DNA of 8,640 nucleotides, taken from the NCBI GenBank assembly GCA_937921525.1, contig CAKZUM010000277.1, positions 1-8,640 on the forward strand, given 5' to 3'. How positions within the stretch are numbered: position 1 is the stretch's first letter; every line of letters starts with the position of its first letter. Shown here piece after piece: positions 1-5,090 of this stretch. Both the position numbers and the translations under genes were made by a program. The stretch comes from an uncultured Saprospiraceae bacterium. GTDB taxonomy: Bacteria; Bacteroidota; Bacteroidia; Chitinophagales; Saprospiraceae. The notes under the pieces are model-generated. The model was not told where the DNA came from. It saw nothing but the letters and a program-made list of their open reading frames with translations, and ran no database searches.

Positions 1-135
1 TTATTATATTTAAGCAACTCCATTAAGCGGGGTCGTATCTGGTTATTTACAGGAGTACGTCCTGAAAGGCGAGATATAGAGCGAGCGGTAATTGAGCAGA
101 AGATTGAAAAAGAGGCTTTGGAGGAGGTTTATTAA
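1..135 (+). CDS. C-terminal end of a probable RND-family efflux permease (partial)
   Basis: An open frame enters at base 1 and ends at TAA 133-135, giving the last 44 residues of a protein that starts outside the window. The visible part begins with a short hydrophobic run (LLYL) and continues as a basic, amphipathic tail (SIKRGRIWLFTGVRPERRDI) that ends in a Glu/Lys-rich segment. This resembles the cytoplasmic tail that follows the last transmembrane helix of Bacteroidota AcrB-like permeases, which often carry a W-x-x-TG-x-x-P-x-x-x-x-x-E pattern. The TolC-family gene 104 bp downstream on the same strand fits, because the two are commonly co-transcribed as pump and outer membrane channel. 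The coding call is fairly firm. The family call is inference from a short tail plus context, and another membrane protein remains possible. Confidence 0.5.
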   Translation, partial: LLYLSNSIKRGRIWLFTGVRPERRDIERAVIEQKIEKEALEEVY

Positions 136-150
136 TCGAAAATTCAGACA

Positions 151-183
151 AGACTTGGTAAGTTTTTAAAACTTCCCAAGTCT
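151..183 (+). repeat. Perfect-but-one hairpin between the RND tail and tolC
   Basis: AGACTTGG at 151-158 pairs with CCAAGTCT at 176-183. After a single T/C mismatch, AAGTTT at 160-165 pairs with AAACTT at 169-174, leaving a 3-nt loop. The hairpin begins 15 bp after the upstream stop codon and is followed by an AT-rich but not T-only stretch, so a strong intrinsic terminator is not obvious. It may act as a partial terminator or RNA-processing site that sets the pump-to-channel ratio, or it may be a dispersed palindromic repeat like the others in this window. Confidence 0.6.
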
Positions 184-239
184 TACTAATTATTCCTTTT
201 CAAATAAACTTGTCAAAATTTACTTTAAATATTTCTTAC

Positions 240-1559
240 ATGAGATTTACCTCATTTTTACTGTTTTTTGTCTGTGTGCTTTGCCTACCTAAAACAAATT
301 TTGCGCAAACAATATTGACAAAAGCAGAAGCTATAAAAACCACATTAGCCAATAACTACGACATCAAAGTAGCTCAAAATAATATAGCTATTGCAAAGAA
401 TAATACTAGTCGAGAATTGAACGGATATATCCCCACCGTCAATGCCAATGCTGGACTGAATGCTAGTCTCGGTGGCTCCAATCAGAAATTTAGTACTGGT
501 CAGGAAAACACAACAAAAAACGCTTTTAACTGGGGCAATAATGCCTCTATCGCTGCCAATTATAATATAATAGATCGAACAAGAGAAGCCGTAGTAGATC
601 AACTAGAAGCCATCGCTAATCTATCTGACTTACAATTGAGACAGACGATTGAAAACAATTTACTAACTGTTTTTAATAACTATTATGAGGTAGGGCGTTT
701 ATCCCAAAATACTGCAGTATTAGAAAAAACGATAGAGGTATCTAGACAACGTTTACAACGGGCGCAATATAGATATGATTATGGGCAAGGTATTCGATTA
801 GATGTCTTGAACGCTGAGGTAGATATACAACGGGATACTATTAATTTGCTGAATTTAAAAAACCAATTATCTATTGCCAAGAGAAACTTGAATATTGCGA
901 TGGGAACTACTACTAATACAGATTTTATGGTAGATACTCTAATTAATTATCAGGGTGATTTATCTTTAGATCAATTACTAAATGATGCCAAAAGTAATAA
1001 TGTTTTAGTTCATTTGGTCAATCAGAATTTAGTGGTCTCTAAGCATGATTTTGATATTATTGATGCTACTAGAAAACCGATCTTAGGAGCGAACGCCAAC
1101 TATAATTTCAATTTTTCTGATAATGCCACTGGTTCATTTATAGACGTATCTAATAGTAGAGGTTTTGCTGCTGGCCTAACCCTTTCTTGGAATTTATATG
1201 ATGGGGGTCGAAGACAAAAACAAGCAGAGAATGCCCAATTAAATATTGAAACGCAACAAGTTCAAAAAGAACAGATCTTACAACAAATAGAAGGCGACGT
1301 TATCAATGCGTGGGAGAGCTATCAAAATGCTTTGTTTATATTACAAACTGAAGAAAAAAATCTCTCTATCAATCAACTCAATTTTGAACGTACCGCAGAA
1401 CAGTTTAAGGTAGGGCAATTAAATTCGGTAGAATTCCGACAAGCTCAATTAAATTTATTAACTGCAACTACCAACTTAAATGCTGCAAAATATGATGCGA
1501 AGGCAATTGAAATTGTATTATTACAATTGAGTGGACGTTTGATGGATGGTTTGGATTAG
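240..1559 (+). CDS. TolC-family outer membrane efflux protein
   Basis: This gene encodes an outer membrane channel of 439 residues, the usual size for the family, which works with an inner membrane pump and a periplasmic adaptor. Residues 1-22 form a signal peptide (MRF, hydrophobic core SFLLFFVCVLCL, then TNFA before Q23). There is no convincing lipobox, so cleavage by signal peptidase I is expected. The mature part shows two OEP repeats. The first runs from about 25 to 222 and contains YGQGIRLDVLNAEVDIQRD at 181-199. The second runs from about 242 to 432 and contains FKVGQLNSVEFRQAQLNLL at 389-407. Both halves are long, Gln/Asn-rich helices typical of the periplasmic tunnel. The ATG at 240 was chosen because it places the signal peptide at the N-terminus; an in-frame TTG at 210 would add ten residues before it. 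The upstream partial gene suggests an RND pump operon, but the substrate cannot be told. It converges on pyrB. Confidence 0.9.
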   Translation: MRFTSFLLFFVCVLCLPKTNFAQTILTKAEAIKTTLANNYDIKVAQNNIAIAKNNTSRELNGYIPTVNANAGLNASLGGSNQKFSTGQENTTKNAFNWGNNASIAANYNIIDRTREAVVDQLEAIANLSDLQLRQTIENNLLTVFNNYYEVGRLSQNTAVLEKTIEVSRQRLQRAQYRYDYGQGIRLDVLNAEVDIQRDTINLLNLKNQLSIAKRNLNIAMGTTTNTDFMVDTLINYQGDLSLDQLLNDAKSNNVLVHLVNQNLVVSKHDFDIIDATRKPILGANANYNFNFSDNATGSFIDVSNSRGFAAGLTLSWNLYDGGRRQKQAENAQLNIETQQVQKEQILQQIEGDVINAWESYQNALFILQTEEKNLSINQLNFERTAEQFKVGQLNSVEFRQAQLNLLTATTNLNAAKYDAKAIEIVLLQLSGRLMDGLD

Positions 1560-1724
1560 TTTTCTGGTATTGGGACTATTTAGAATTACAGTAGCAATAT
1601 TATCTGTTTTGGATAAGAGTATAGATCGTCAGGGATAAAAGTGGTAGTTTAACGTTAGTTCCTAATGCTTTAAGAATTAAGGTATAGAATTTTATAACCC
1701 AACCTTTTCTACTTCAGATTTCTC
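1560..1724. other. Intergenic stretch with no recognisable feature
   Basis: This is the tolC-proximal part of the 371-bp gap between the convergent tolC and pyrB genes. I see no open frame of useful length, no strong hairpin followed by a T-run, and no RNA gene. The rest of the gap is taken by the palindromic element at 1725-1888 and about 40 bp of AT-rich sequence before the pyrB stop codon. Confidence 0.6.
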
Positions 1725-1888
1725 TACCGTACACTTTTAGGTTCTTTGGCAAATACTATGAAACGCTATAGGATCGTCGAGGTTTGTAACCTCGATGCAG
1801 TATGATTATCGTATAGCATCGAGGTTACAAACCTCGACGATCTGTTCCAAAAACAGTATTTCTTATAAAATTTAAAAAGTGTACGGTA
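1725..1888. mobile_element. 164-bp MITE-like palindromic element
   Basis: This is a non-coding element with perfect 14-bp outer inverted repeats, TACCGTACACTTTT (1725-1738) and its complement (1875-1888). The arms continue inward as an imperfect match, with an AAATACT motif on both sides. They end in perfect 27-bp inner inverted repeats (1772-1798 and 1816-1842) around a 17-bp centre. Each inner arm also contains its own 8-bp stem with a 3-nt loop, TCGAGGTT-TGT-AACCTCGA in the left arm. The element can therefore fold as one long hairpin or as two small ones, as paired REP sequences do. The outermost TA on each side could be a duplicated TA target, as in IS630/Tc1-type insertion, but TA is self-complementary, so this cannot be decided from one copy. 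There is no transposase. Lying between convergent genes, it may also stop transcription from both sides. A partial relative lies at 3600-3652. Confidence 0.7.
1772..1842. repeat. 27-bp perfect inverted repeat pair (REP-like) inside the element
   Basis: The left arm (1772-1798) begins GATCGTCGAGG and the right arm (1816-1842) ends CCTCGACGATC. They are exact reverse complements over 27 bp with a 17-bp spacer. Because each arm is itself a hairpin, the pair resembles two REP units in inverted order. A REP family spread by a RAYT-type transposase is one explanation, but no such gene is in the window. Confidence 0.75.
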
Positions 1889-1930
1889 GTCATACTTTCA
1901 TATTTTTTTCAAAATCCCCAAACCTTTAAA

Positions 1931-2860
1931 CTACCGCTTACCCGCCAACAAAAACAAAATCGCCATCCGAACCGCCACCCCATTTTCTACCTGTTGTAAA
2001 ATGATCGAATGTTCAGAATCTGCCACGTCACTAGAAATTTCCACACCCCTATTAATAGGGCCAGGATGCATAATAACAATCTTCTTATTCAGACTATCTA
2101 GTAAACGTTTATTGACACCGAAGTACTGCGTATATTCTCTAATAGAAGGGATGTATTTAATATCTTGACGCTCTAATTGGATACGCAAAATATTGGCGAC
2201 ATCGCACCATTGTAAGGTCTCTTTTAAATTATAAGAAACATTCACACCGAGTGCGCCAATATGTTTAGGAATTAATGTAGGCGGCCCACAAACCGTCACC
2301 TCTGCGCCCAGTTTTTTCAAACAAAAGATATTACTAAGAGCCACTCTAGAATGAAGAATATCTCCGAATATCGCAATCTTCTTACCCTTTAAATCTCCTA
2401 ACTGTTCTCGCATAGAAAAAGCATCCAATAATGCTTGGGTAGGATGCTCGTGCGTACCATCACCTGCATTGATAATATTGGCATCAATATGCTGTGCTAA
2501 AAAGGCAGGCGCGCCAGGGGCAGGATGTCGCATGACGACCATATCCACCTTCATGGATAAAATGTTATTGACCGTATCTAAAAGAGTTTCTCCTTTTTTG
2601 ACAGAAGAGGAAGAGGCAGAGAAATTAACCACATCTGCGGATAATCGCTTTTCTGCTAATTCAAAAGAAATTCTAGTTCGAGTGGAGTTTTCAAAAAATA
2701 GATTGGCAATGGTAACATCTCTCAGGGAAGGTACTTTCTTGATAGGACGGTTAATCACTTCTTTAAAGTTATCCGCTGTTTCAAAGATTAGCTGAATATC
2801 TTCTTTGGTGATGTATTTGATTCCTAATAGGTGTTTCGTGCTTAATTGAGATGCGCTCAT
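1931..2860 (-). CDS. pyrB: Aspartate carbamoyltransferase catalytic subunit
   Basis: This enzyme joins carbamoyl phosphate and L-aspartate to give N-carbamoyl-L-aspartate, the first committed step of UMP synthesis in the cytoplasm. The 309-residue length is typical of the catalytic chain. Family signatures are clear: the carbamoyl phosphate loop FFENSTRTR at 55-63, SVKKGETLLDT at 86-96 with the mobile-loop lysine that reaches the neighbouring subunit, RHPAPGAP at 111-118, GDGTHEHPTQALLD at 133-146, RIQLER at 226-231, and HPGPINRGVE at 265-274 for the aspartate-binding side. The ATG at 2860 lies 9 bp after the pyrR stop codon, so the two genes are very probably one transcript with pyrR first. 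No pyrI regulatory subunit or dihydroorotase follows in the window. The 3' end faces tolC and the MITE-like element. Confidence 0.97.
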   Translation of the reverse strand: MSASQLSTKHLLGIKYITKEDIQLIFETADNFKEVINRPIKKVPSLRDVTIANLFFENSTRTRISFELAEKRLSADVVNFSASSSSVKKGETLLDTVNNILSMKVDMVVMRHPAPGAPAFLAQHIDANIINAGDGTHEHPTQALLDAFSMREQLGDLKGKKIAIFGDILHSRVALSNIFCLKKLGAEVTVCGPPTLIPKHIGALGVNVSYNLKETLQWCDVANILRIQLERQDIKYIPSIREYTQYFGVNKRLLDSLNKKIVIMHPGPINRGVEISSDVADSEHSIILQQVENGVAVRMAILFLLAGKR

Positions 2861-2869
2861 TCGTCTTGC

Positions 2870-3421
2870 TTACTTCTTTTTTTCTTCAAATAATAAGATA
2901 CTATCTTTTCCATCCGTTTCTTCCCATTCTACTTTTACATAGGCTTCATCTAGGGCATCTATGCGTATCCCTGTATAATTACCAAGGATGGGTAAATGTC
3001 TATTAAACCGTCGATCTACCATCGTCATTAACTTGACACTTTTTGGTCGACCATAATGATTGAGTGCAGTTAGTGCAGCCTGAACAGAACGGCCTGTATA
3101 TAATACATCGTCTATGAGTATTACATCTTTGTCTTCGACTAAAAAATCTAATTCTGTCGTATTCGCTTTTAAAGGCTTCGTCCGCGTTCTAAAATCGTCC
3201 CTATAGAAAGTAATATCTAGTTTACCATAACTAATGTCAGAAACGCCCACTATATCTATCAGTCTATTATGAATACGATTAGCCATCAGCACGCCCCCTA
3301 ATTGTATACCAATTAAACAGGCATTCGAGAAGTCATCATAATCCTCTATCAATTGATGACAGAGTCTTTCAATTGTTAAAGCAAAACGCTCTTGTTTTAA
3401 TATGATCTTACCTTTTTTCAT
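2870..3421 (-). CDS. pyrR: PyrR: pyrimidine operon regulator / uracil phosphoribosyltransferase
   Basis: PyrR-family proteins have a type I phosphoribosyltransferase fold. In Firmicutes they bind pyr mRNA in response to UMP, and many also make UMP from uracil and PRPP. This 183-residue protein has the expected length. Visible motifs are GIQLGGVLMANR at 38-49, equivalent to the family's N-terminal substrate loop, and the PRPP-binding signature VILIDDVLYTGRS at 100-112. MVDRRFNRHLPI at 134-145 follows, in the place where family members usually have an RGHRELPI-like segment. The ATG at 3421 was chosen because the family starts with a short K-rich segment. An upstream in-frame ATG at 3469 would add 16 atypical residues. 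It leads the pyrB operon, so feedback control of pyrB is likely. I could not find a classical PyrR-binding loop in the leader, so whether it works as an RNA-binding regulator here is open. Confidence 0.92.
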   Translation of the reverse strand: MKKGKIILKQERFALTIERLCHQLIEDYDDFSNACLIGIQLGGVLMANRIHNRLIDIVGVSDISYGKLDITFYRDDFRTRTKPLKANTTELDFLVEDKDVILIDDVLYTGRSVQAALTALNHYGRPKSVKLMTMVDRRFNRHLPILGNYTGIRIDALDEAYVKVEWEETDGKDSILLFEEKKK

Positions 3422-3523
3422 TGTTAACTTCTTAGCAGTAAATATACGGAAGGCTTTTAGATTGAACAAGTATCATTTAACAATGGATTTTTATAAGATT
3501 ATTGGATGAGTATATTCACAACA

Positions 3524-3531
3524 CAAAAGTA
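3524..3531 (-). promoter_or_regulatory. Possible -7 box for pyrR-pyrB (weak)
   Basis: Read on the minus strand this is TACTTTTG, a full match to the Bacteroidota -7 consensus TAnnTTTG, about 100 bp upstream of the pyrR start. The expected TTG-type -33 element is not present at the usual distance, and a match of this length can arise by chance in AT-rich DNA. Treat it as a candidate only. Confidence 0.25.
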
Positions 3532-3544
3532 GTTAACATTTTAC

Positions 3545-3560
3545 CACGGATTCACGGATT
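3545..3560. repeat. 8-bp tandem repeat CACGGATT x2
   Basis: CACGGATT occurs twice head to tail (3545-3552 and 3553-3560) directly before the hairpin at 3562-3584. It seems to belong to the same patch of repeat-derived sequence upstream of pyrR. Confidence 0.6.
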
Positions 3561-3561
3561 G

Positions 3562-3584
3562 TGTTAGCACTCTTGGTGCTAACA
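3562..3584. repeat. 9-bp-stem hairpin (REP-like) between pyrR and the hypothetical gene
   Basis: TGTTAGCAC (3562-3570) and GTGCTAACA (3576-3584) are perfect complements around the 5-nt loop TCTTG. The half site resembles CIRCE (TTAGCACTC), but the spacing and second half do not fit it. There is no T-run on either side, so a simple terminator is not indicated. Its shape and position, next to a relative of the 1725-1888 element, suggest a dispersed palindromic repeat. Confidence 0.6.
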
Positions 3585-3599
3585 TAATTTTCCACCATA

Positions 3600-3652
3600 A
3601 CCTCAACGATCCATTATAAACACAAACTTTTTATAAAATTTAAAAAGTGTAC
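3600..3652. repeat. Partial relative of the 1725-1888 element
   Basis: Bases 3600-3611 match 1831-1842 at 11 of 12 positions, and bases 3631-3652 are identical over 22 bp to 1863-1884. The intervening lengths differ by 1 bp (19 versus 20) and about half of those positions agree. This is therefore a diverged fragment of the right half of the element. The opposite end with the GTACACTTTT terminus is not found nearby. Within it, CTTTTTA (3627-3633) can pair with TAAAAAG (3641-3647), giving a stem 16 bp past the stop codon of the hypothetical gene that could help end its transcript. Confidence 0.6.
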
Positions 3653-3667
3653 AATAAAGAATGAAAC

Positions 3668-4138
3668 TTATCGCTTCTTTAAAAAGGATTTCAATTCATC
3701 TGGACGCTGTGTACCTATTACAAATTGTTCTCCTTCTTTTAAAGTAATCAATAGCCCCATATTCCCCTTTGTATTATACACAGTGCCATATTTCGTGAAA
3801 TAGCGAATACCCCAGCCTCCAACAAAACCATAGTTGATGACCTCTGTAGTTTCTATTTGATCCCAAGATATTTCCTTTTTAGTCAGCGGAAAGAAAGACA
3901 TTTTAATCCCTTGCTGATCTATTGTAGTATTTAATTTTAATAGGAAAAAAAATAAAAGAAAGGCAGCCATAAATACAGCAAAAATAATCATTCCAGTATT
4001 AGAAATAGGACGATTGCCAATTGGATTTCCTAGAATGACTTGTTGGACAATACTATAGAATGGAATGCAAGCTACACCAATTAAGAGTAGCCATATCCAC
4101 CATTGATTAAAGCCTTGTGTTTCTTCGAATATTTGCAT
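3668..4138 (-). CDS. Hypothetical two-TM membrane protein with a small C-terminal domain
   Basis: I do not recognise a function for this 156-residue protein. The N-terminus has an aromatic start (QWWIW) and a membrane segment at about 13-33, a short Pro/Gly/Asn-rich loop, then a second membrane segment at about 49-68. The remaining 85 or so residues read as short beta strands: an IDQQGIKMSFFPL-like segment, then ISWDQIETTEV at 90-100, a Gly/aromatic stretch around 104-125, and ITLKEGEQFVIGTQRPDEL at 131-149, then a basic tail. The order of strands, the W-D-x-I element and the closing T-Q-R-P-x-E-L resemble small bacterial PH-like membrane proteins. That is an inference from pattern, not a family assignment. 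It begins 5 bp after the pnuC stop codon, so it is very likely co-transcribed with the transporter. A role connected with PnuC is possible but unsupported. Confidence 0.8.
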   Translation of the reverse strand: MQIFEETQGFNQWWIWLLLIGVACIPFYSIVQQVILGNPIGNRPISNTGMIIFAVFMAAFLLFFFLLKLNTTIDQQGIKMSFFPLTKKEISWDQIETTEVINYGFVGGWGIRYFTKYGTVYNTKGNMGLLITLKEGEQFVIGTQRPDELKSFLKKR

Positions 4139-4143
4139 ATTAT

Positions 4144-4716
4144 TTATTTAGCTTGTAATAAATATCGTTTACGCCAACGCCAAAACCCAACCCCAGACAT
4201 CACAAAGTATAACACCATCAGTCCTGCATATATAGATAGTCCCTGCGTAAAATATAGCCATACAGATACCCCATTTATCACGATCCAATATATCCAAGCA
4301 TACAAATATTTATGTGCTTCTAAATAACTAGCGATCAAACTAAAGGCCGTCGTGTTGGCATCAATAAAAGATTTTTCCGCATCCGTATAGTTTTGAAAAA
4401 TGTACCCTATTATAAAAGCAAAAACAAAACCTAAGACTAGCCACATTAAATGCAATTGCACGCCTAACACTTTAATAGCCAAAGGCTTATCTGATTTAGG
4501 ATTACTCCAAGTATACCAGCCATAAAAGCCGACAAGCACATAAAATCCATATAAGATAGACTCAGAATACAACTTCGCCTCCACAAATAGATAGATACTC
4601 AAAAAAGAGGAAAGAATACCAAACAACCAACACCAAATATTTTCTTTTACCAATAGGAAAAGATAAATGGTGCTGAAGATAACTGCGACGATTTCTATGA
4701 TAGTGGCTAATTGCAT
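4144..4716 (-). CDS. pnuC: PnuC-family vitamin transporter (probably nicotinamide riboside)
   Basis: PnuC-type proteins are inner membrane facilitators that admit unphosphorylated vitamins such as nicotinamide riboside, which is then trapped by phosphorylation. The 190-residue length is typical. Hydrophobic segments fill most of the protein, with family-like features: LVKENIWCWLFGILSSFLSI near the N-terminus, YGFYVLVGFYGWYTW around the third helix, and YAWIYWIVINGVSVWLYF followed by GLSIYAGLMVLYFVMSGVGF near the C-terminus. It ends in a basic tail (WRWRKR). The ATG at 4716 starts directly before the first hydrophobic segment. A longer frame with an ATG at 4797 would add 27 residues of unrelated sequence. 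Family members with thiamine or riboflavin specificity exist. I see no TPP-riboswitch-like motifs upstream, so nicotinamide riboside is the default, not a proven substrate. It leads a two-gene operon with the hypothetical at 3668-4138. Confidence 0.88.
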   Translation of the reverse strand: MQLATIIEIVAVIFSTIYLFLLVKENIWCWLFGILSSFLSIYLFVEAKLYSESILYGFYVLVGFYGWYTWSNPKSDKPLAIKVLGVQLHLMWLVLGFVFAFIIGYIFQNYTDAEKSFIDANTTAFSLIASYLEAHKYLYAWIYWIVINGVSVWLYFTQGLSIYAGLMVLYFVMSGVGFWRWRKRYLLQAK

Positions 4717-4865
4717 GGTTTTGAAATGGTATAGGATGCTTACATTTTGTTCAAGGTTTGAACTAATGTAAAGATAAACAAATATGATTCTTAGCACAAT
4801 CTTACTAAAATTATGGGCTTATTTTACCTACTTATTTACTTTTTCTATTACCTTCCATATCAATA
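4717..4865. other. Divergent intergenic region next to pnuC, no clear site
   Basis: This is the pnuC side of the 374-bp gap between the divergent pnuC and GMC genes. It should hold the pnuC promoter. A CATATTTG sequence on the minus strand is one mismatch from the Bacteroidota -7 consensus, but no TTG lies at the right distance. I see no riboswitch or operator-like palindrome. The rest of the gap is the MITE at 4874-5057. Confidence 0.4.
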
Positions 4866-4873
4866 GAATTATT
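4866..4873. repeat. Left 8-bp target-site duplication GAATTATT
   Basis: GAATTATT touches the left terminus of the MITE and is repeated exactly at its right terminus (5058-5065). This is the direct repeat expected from staggered cutting at insertion. Confidence 0.8.
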
Positions 4874-5057
4874 GTAACTATACAGTATTCTCAAGAACCC
4901 TCCCCGGCCCTCCCTTAGAAAGGGAGGGAGTCGTCTGCGGTTGAAAAATTCGTATTGGATACAGTATTTACCATTAACGAAATGTTTAATCGCAGACGAC
5001 TCCCCCTCTTTTTAAGAGGGGTTGGGGGGAGTTCTGGTTGGTGTGCTGAATAGTTAC
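4874..5057. mobile_element. 184-bp MITE with 8-bp target-site duplication (copy 1)
   Basis: The left end GTAACTATACAG and the complement of the right end, GTAACTATTCAG, match at 11 of 12 positions. The arms (4874-4939 and 4991-5057) stay alignable over 66-67 bp and finish in a perfect 14-bp match (GGGAGTCGTCTGCG at 4926-4939 with 4991-5004), leaving a 51-bp centre. Each arm also has a local hairpin: CCCTCCCTT-AGA-AAGGGAGGG (4908-4928) and CCCCTCTT-TTT-AAGAGGGG (5003-5021). The 8-bp GAATTATT is duplicated exactly on both sides, showing real transposition. There is no transposase or open frame, so it must be moved in trans. GTAA ends with 8-bp duplications are a known feature of the IS66 family, which is a reasonable but unproven parent. 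It ends 33 bp before the GMC start codon, so the insertion falls in that gene's upstream region. Confidence 0.85.
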
Positions 5058-5065
5058 GAATTATT
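5058..5065. repeat. Right 8-bp target-site duplication GAATTATT
   Basis: This is an exact repeat of 4866-4873, adjoining the right terminus of the MITE. Removing the MITE and one repeat restores a continuous AT-rich sequence leading into the GMC start region. Confidence 0.8.
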
Positions 5066-5090
5066 ACGAAAAATACAGCCTAAAATTATC

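Noticed and set aside
210..239. TTG start for the TolC-family protein
   Set aside because: The ten extra residues would precede a complete signal peptide that begins exactly at the ATG at 240.
1560..1724. Remnant gene or small RNA between tolC and pyrB
   Set aside because: There are frequent stops in all frames and no stable structure or conserved-looking motif could be seen.
2469..2795. Open frame on the plus strand opposite pyrB
   Set aside because: It lies entirely within the well-supported pyrB gene on the other strand and shows no protein-family features.
3422..3469. Upstream ATG for pyrR
   Set aside because: The 16 added residues are atypical for PyrR, whose members start shortly before the first helix. 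The ATG at 3421 gives the usual length.
3422..3538. 8-bp complementarity (TGTTAACT/AGTTAACA) that could hide the pyrR start region
   Set aside because: The core GTTAAC is self-complementary and AT-rich, so a chance match is likely. One copy touches the candidate -7 box and would probably not be transcribed.
3562..3584. CIRCE-like heat-shock operator (TTAGCACTC half site)
   Set aside because: The second half site GAGTGCTAA and the 9-bp spacer are missing, and no chaperone gene is adjacent. The match comes from a short hairpin with a 5-nt loop.
4717..4797. Upstream ATG for pnuC
   Set aside because: It adds 27 residues unlike the family. The first hydrophobic segment starts right after the ATG at 4716.
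5022..5090. Longer N-terminus for the GMC protein starting at the TTG at 5022
   Set aside because: It would begin inside the MITE arm and add 23 residues with no family resemblance. The ATG at 5091 places the FAD motif at the normal distance from the start.
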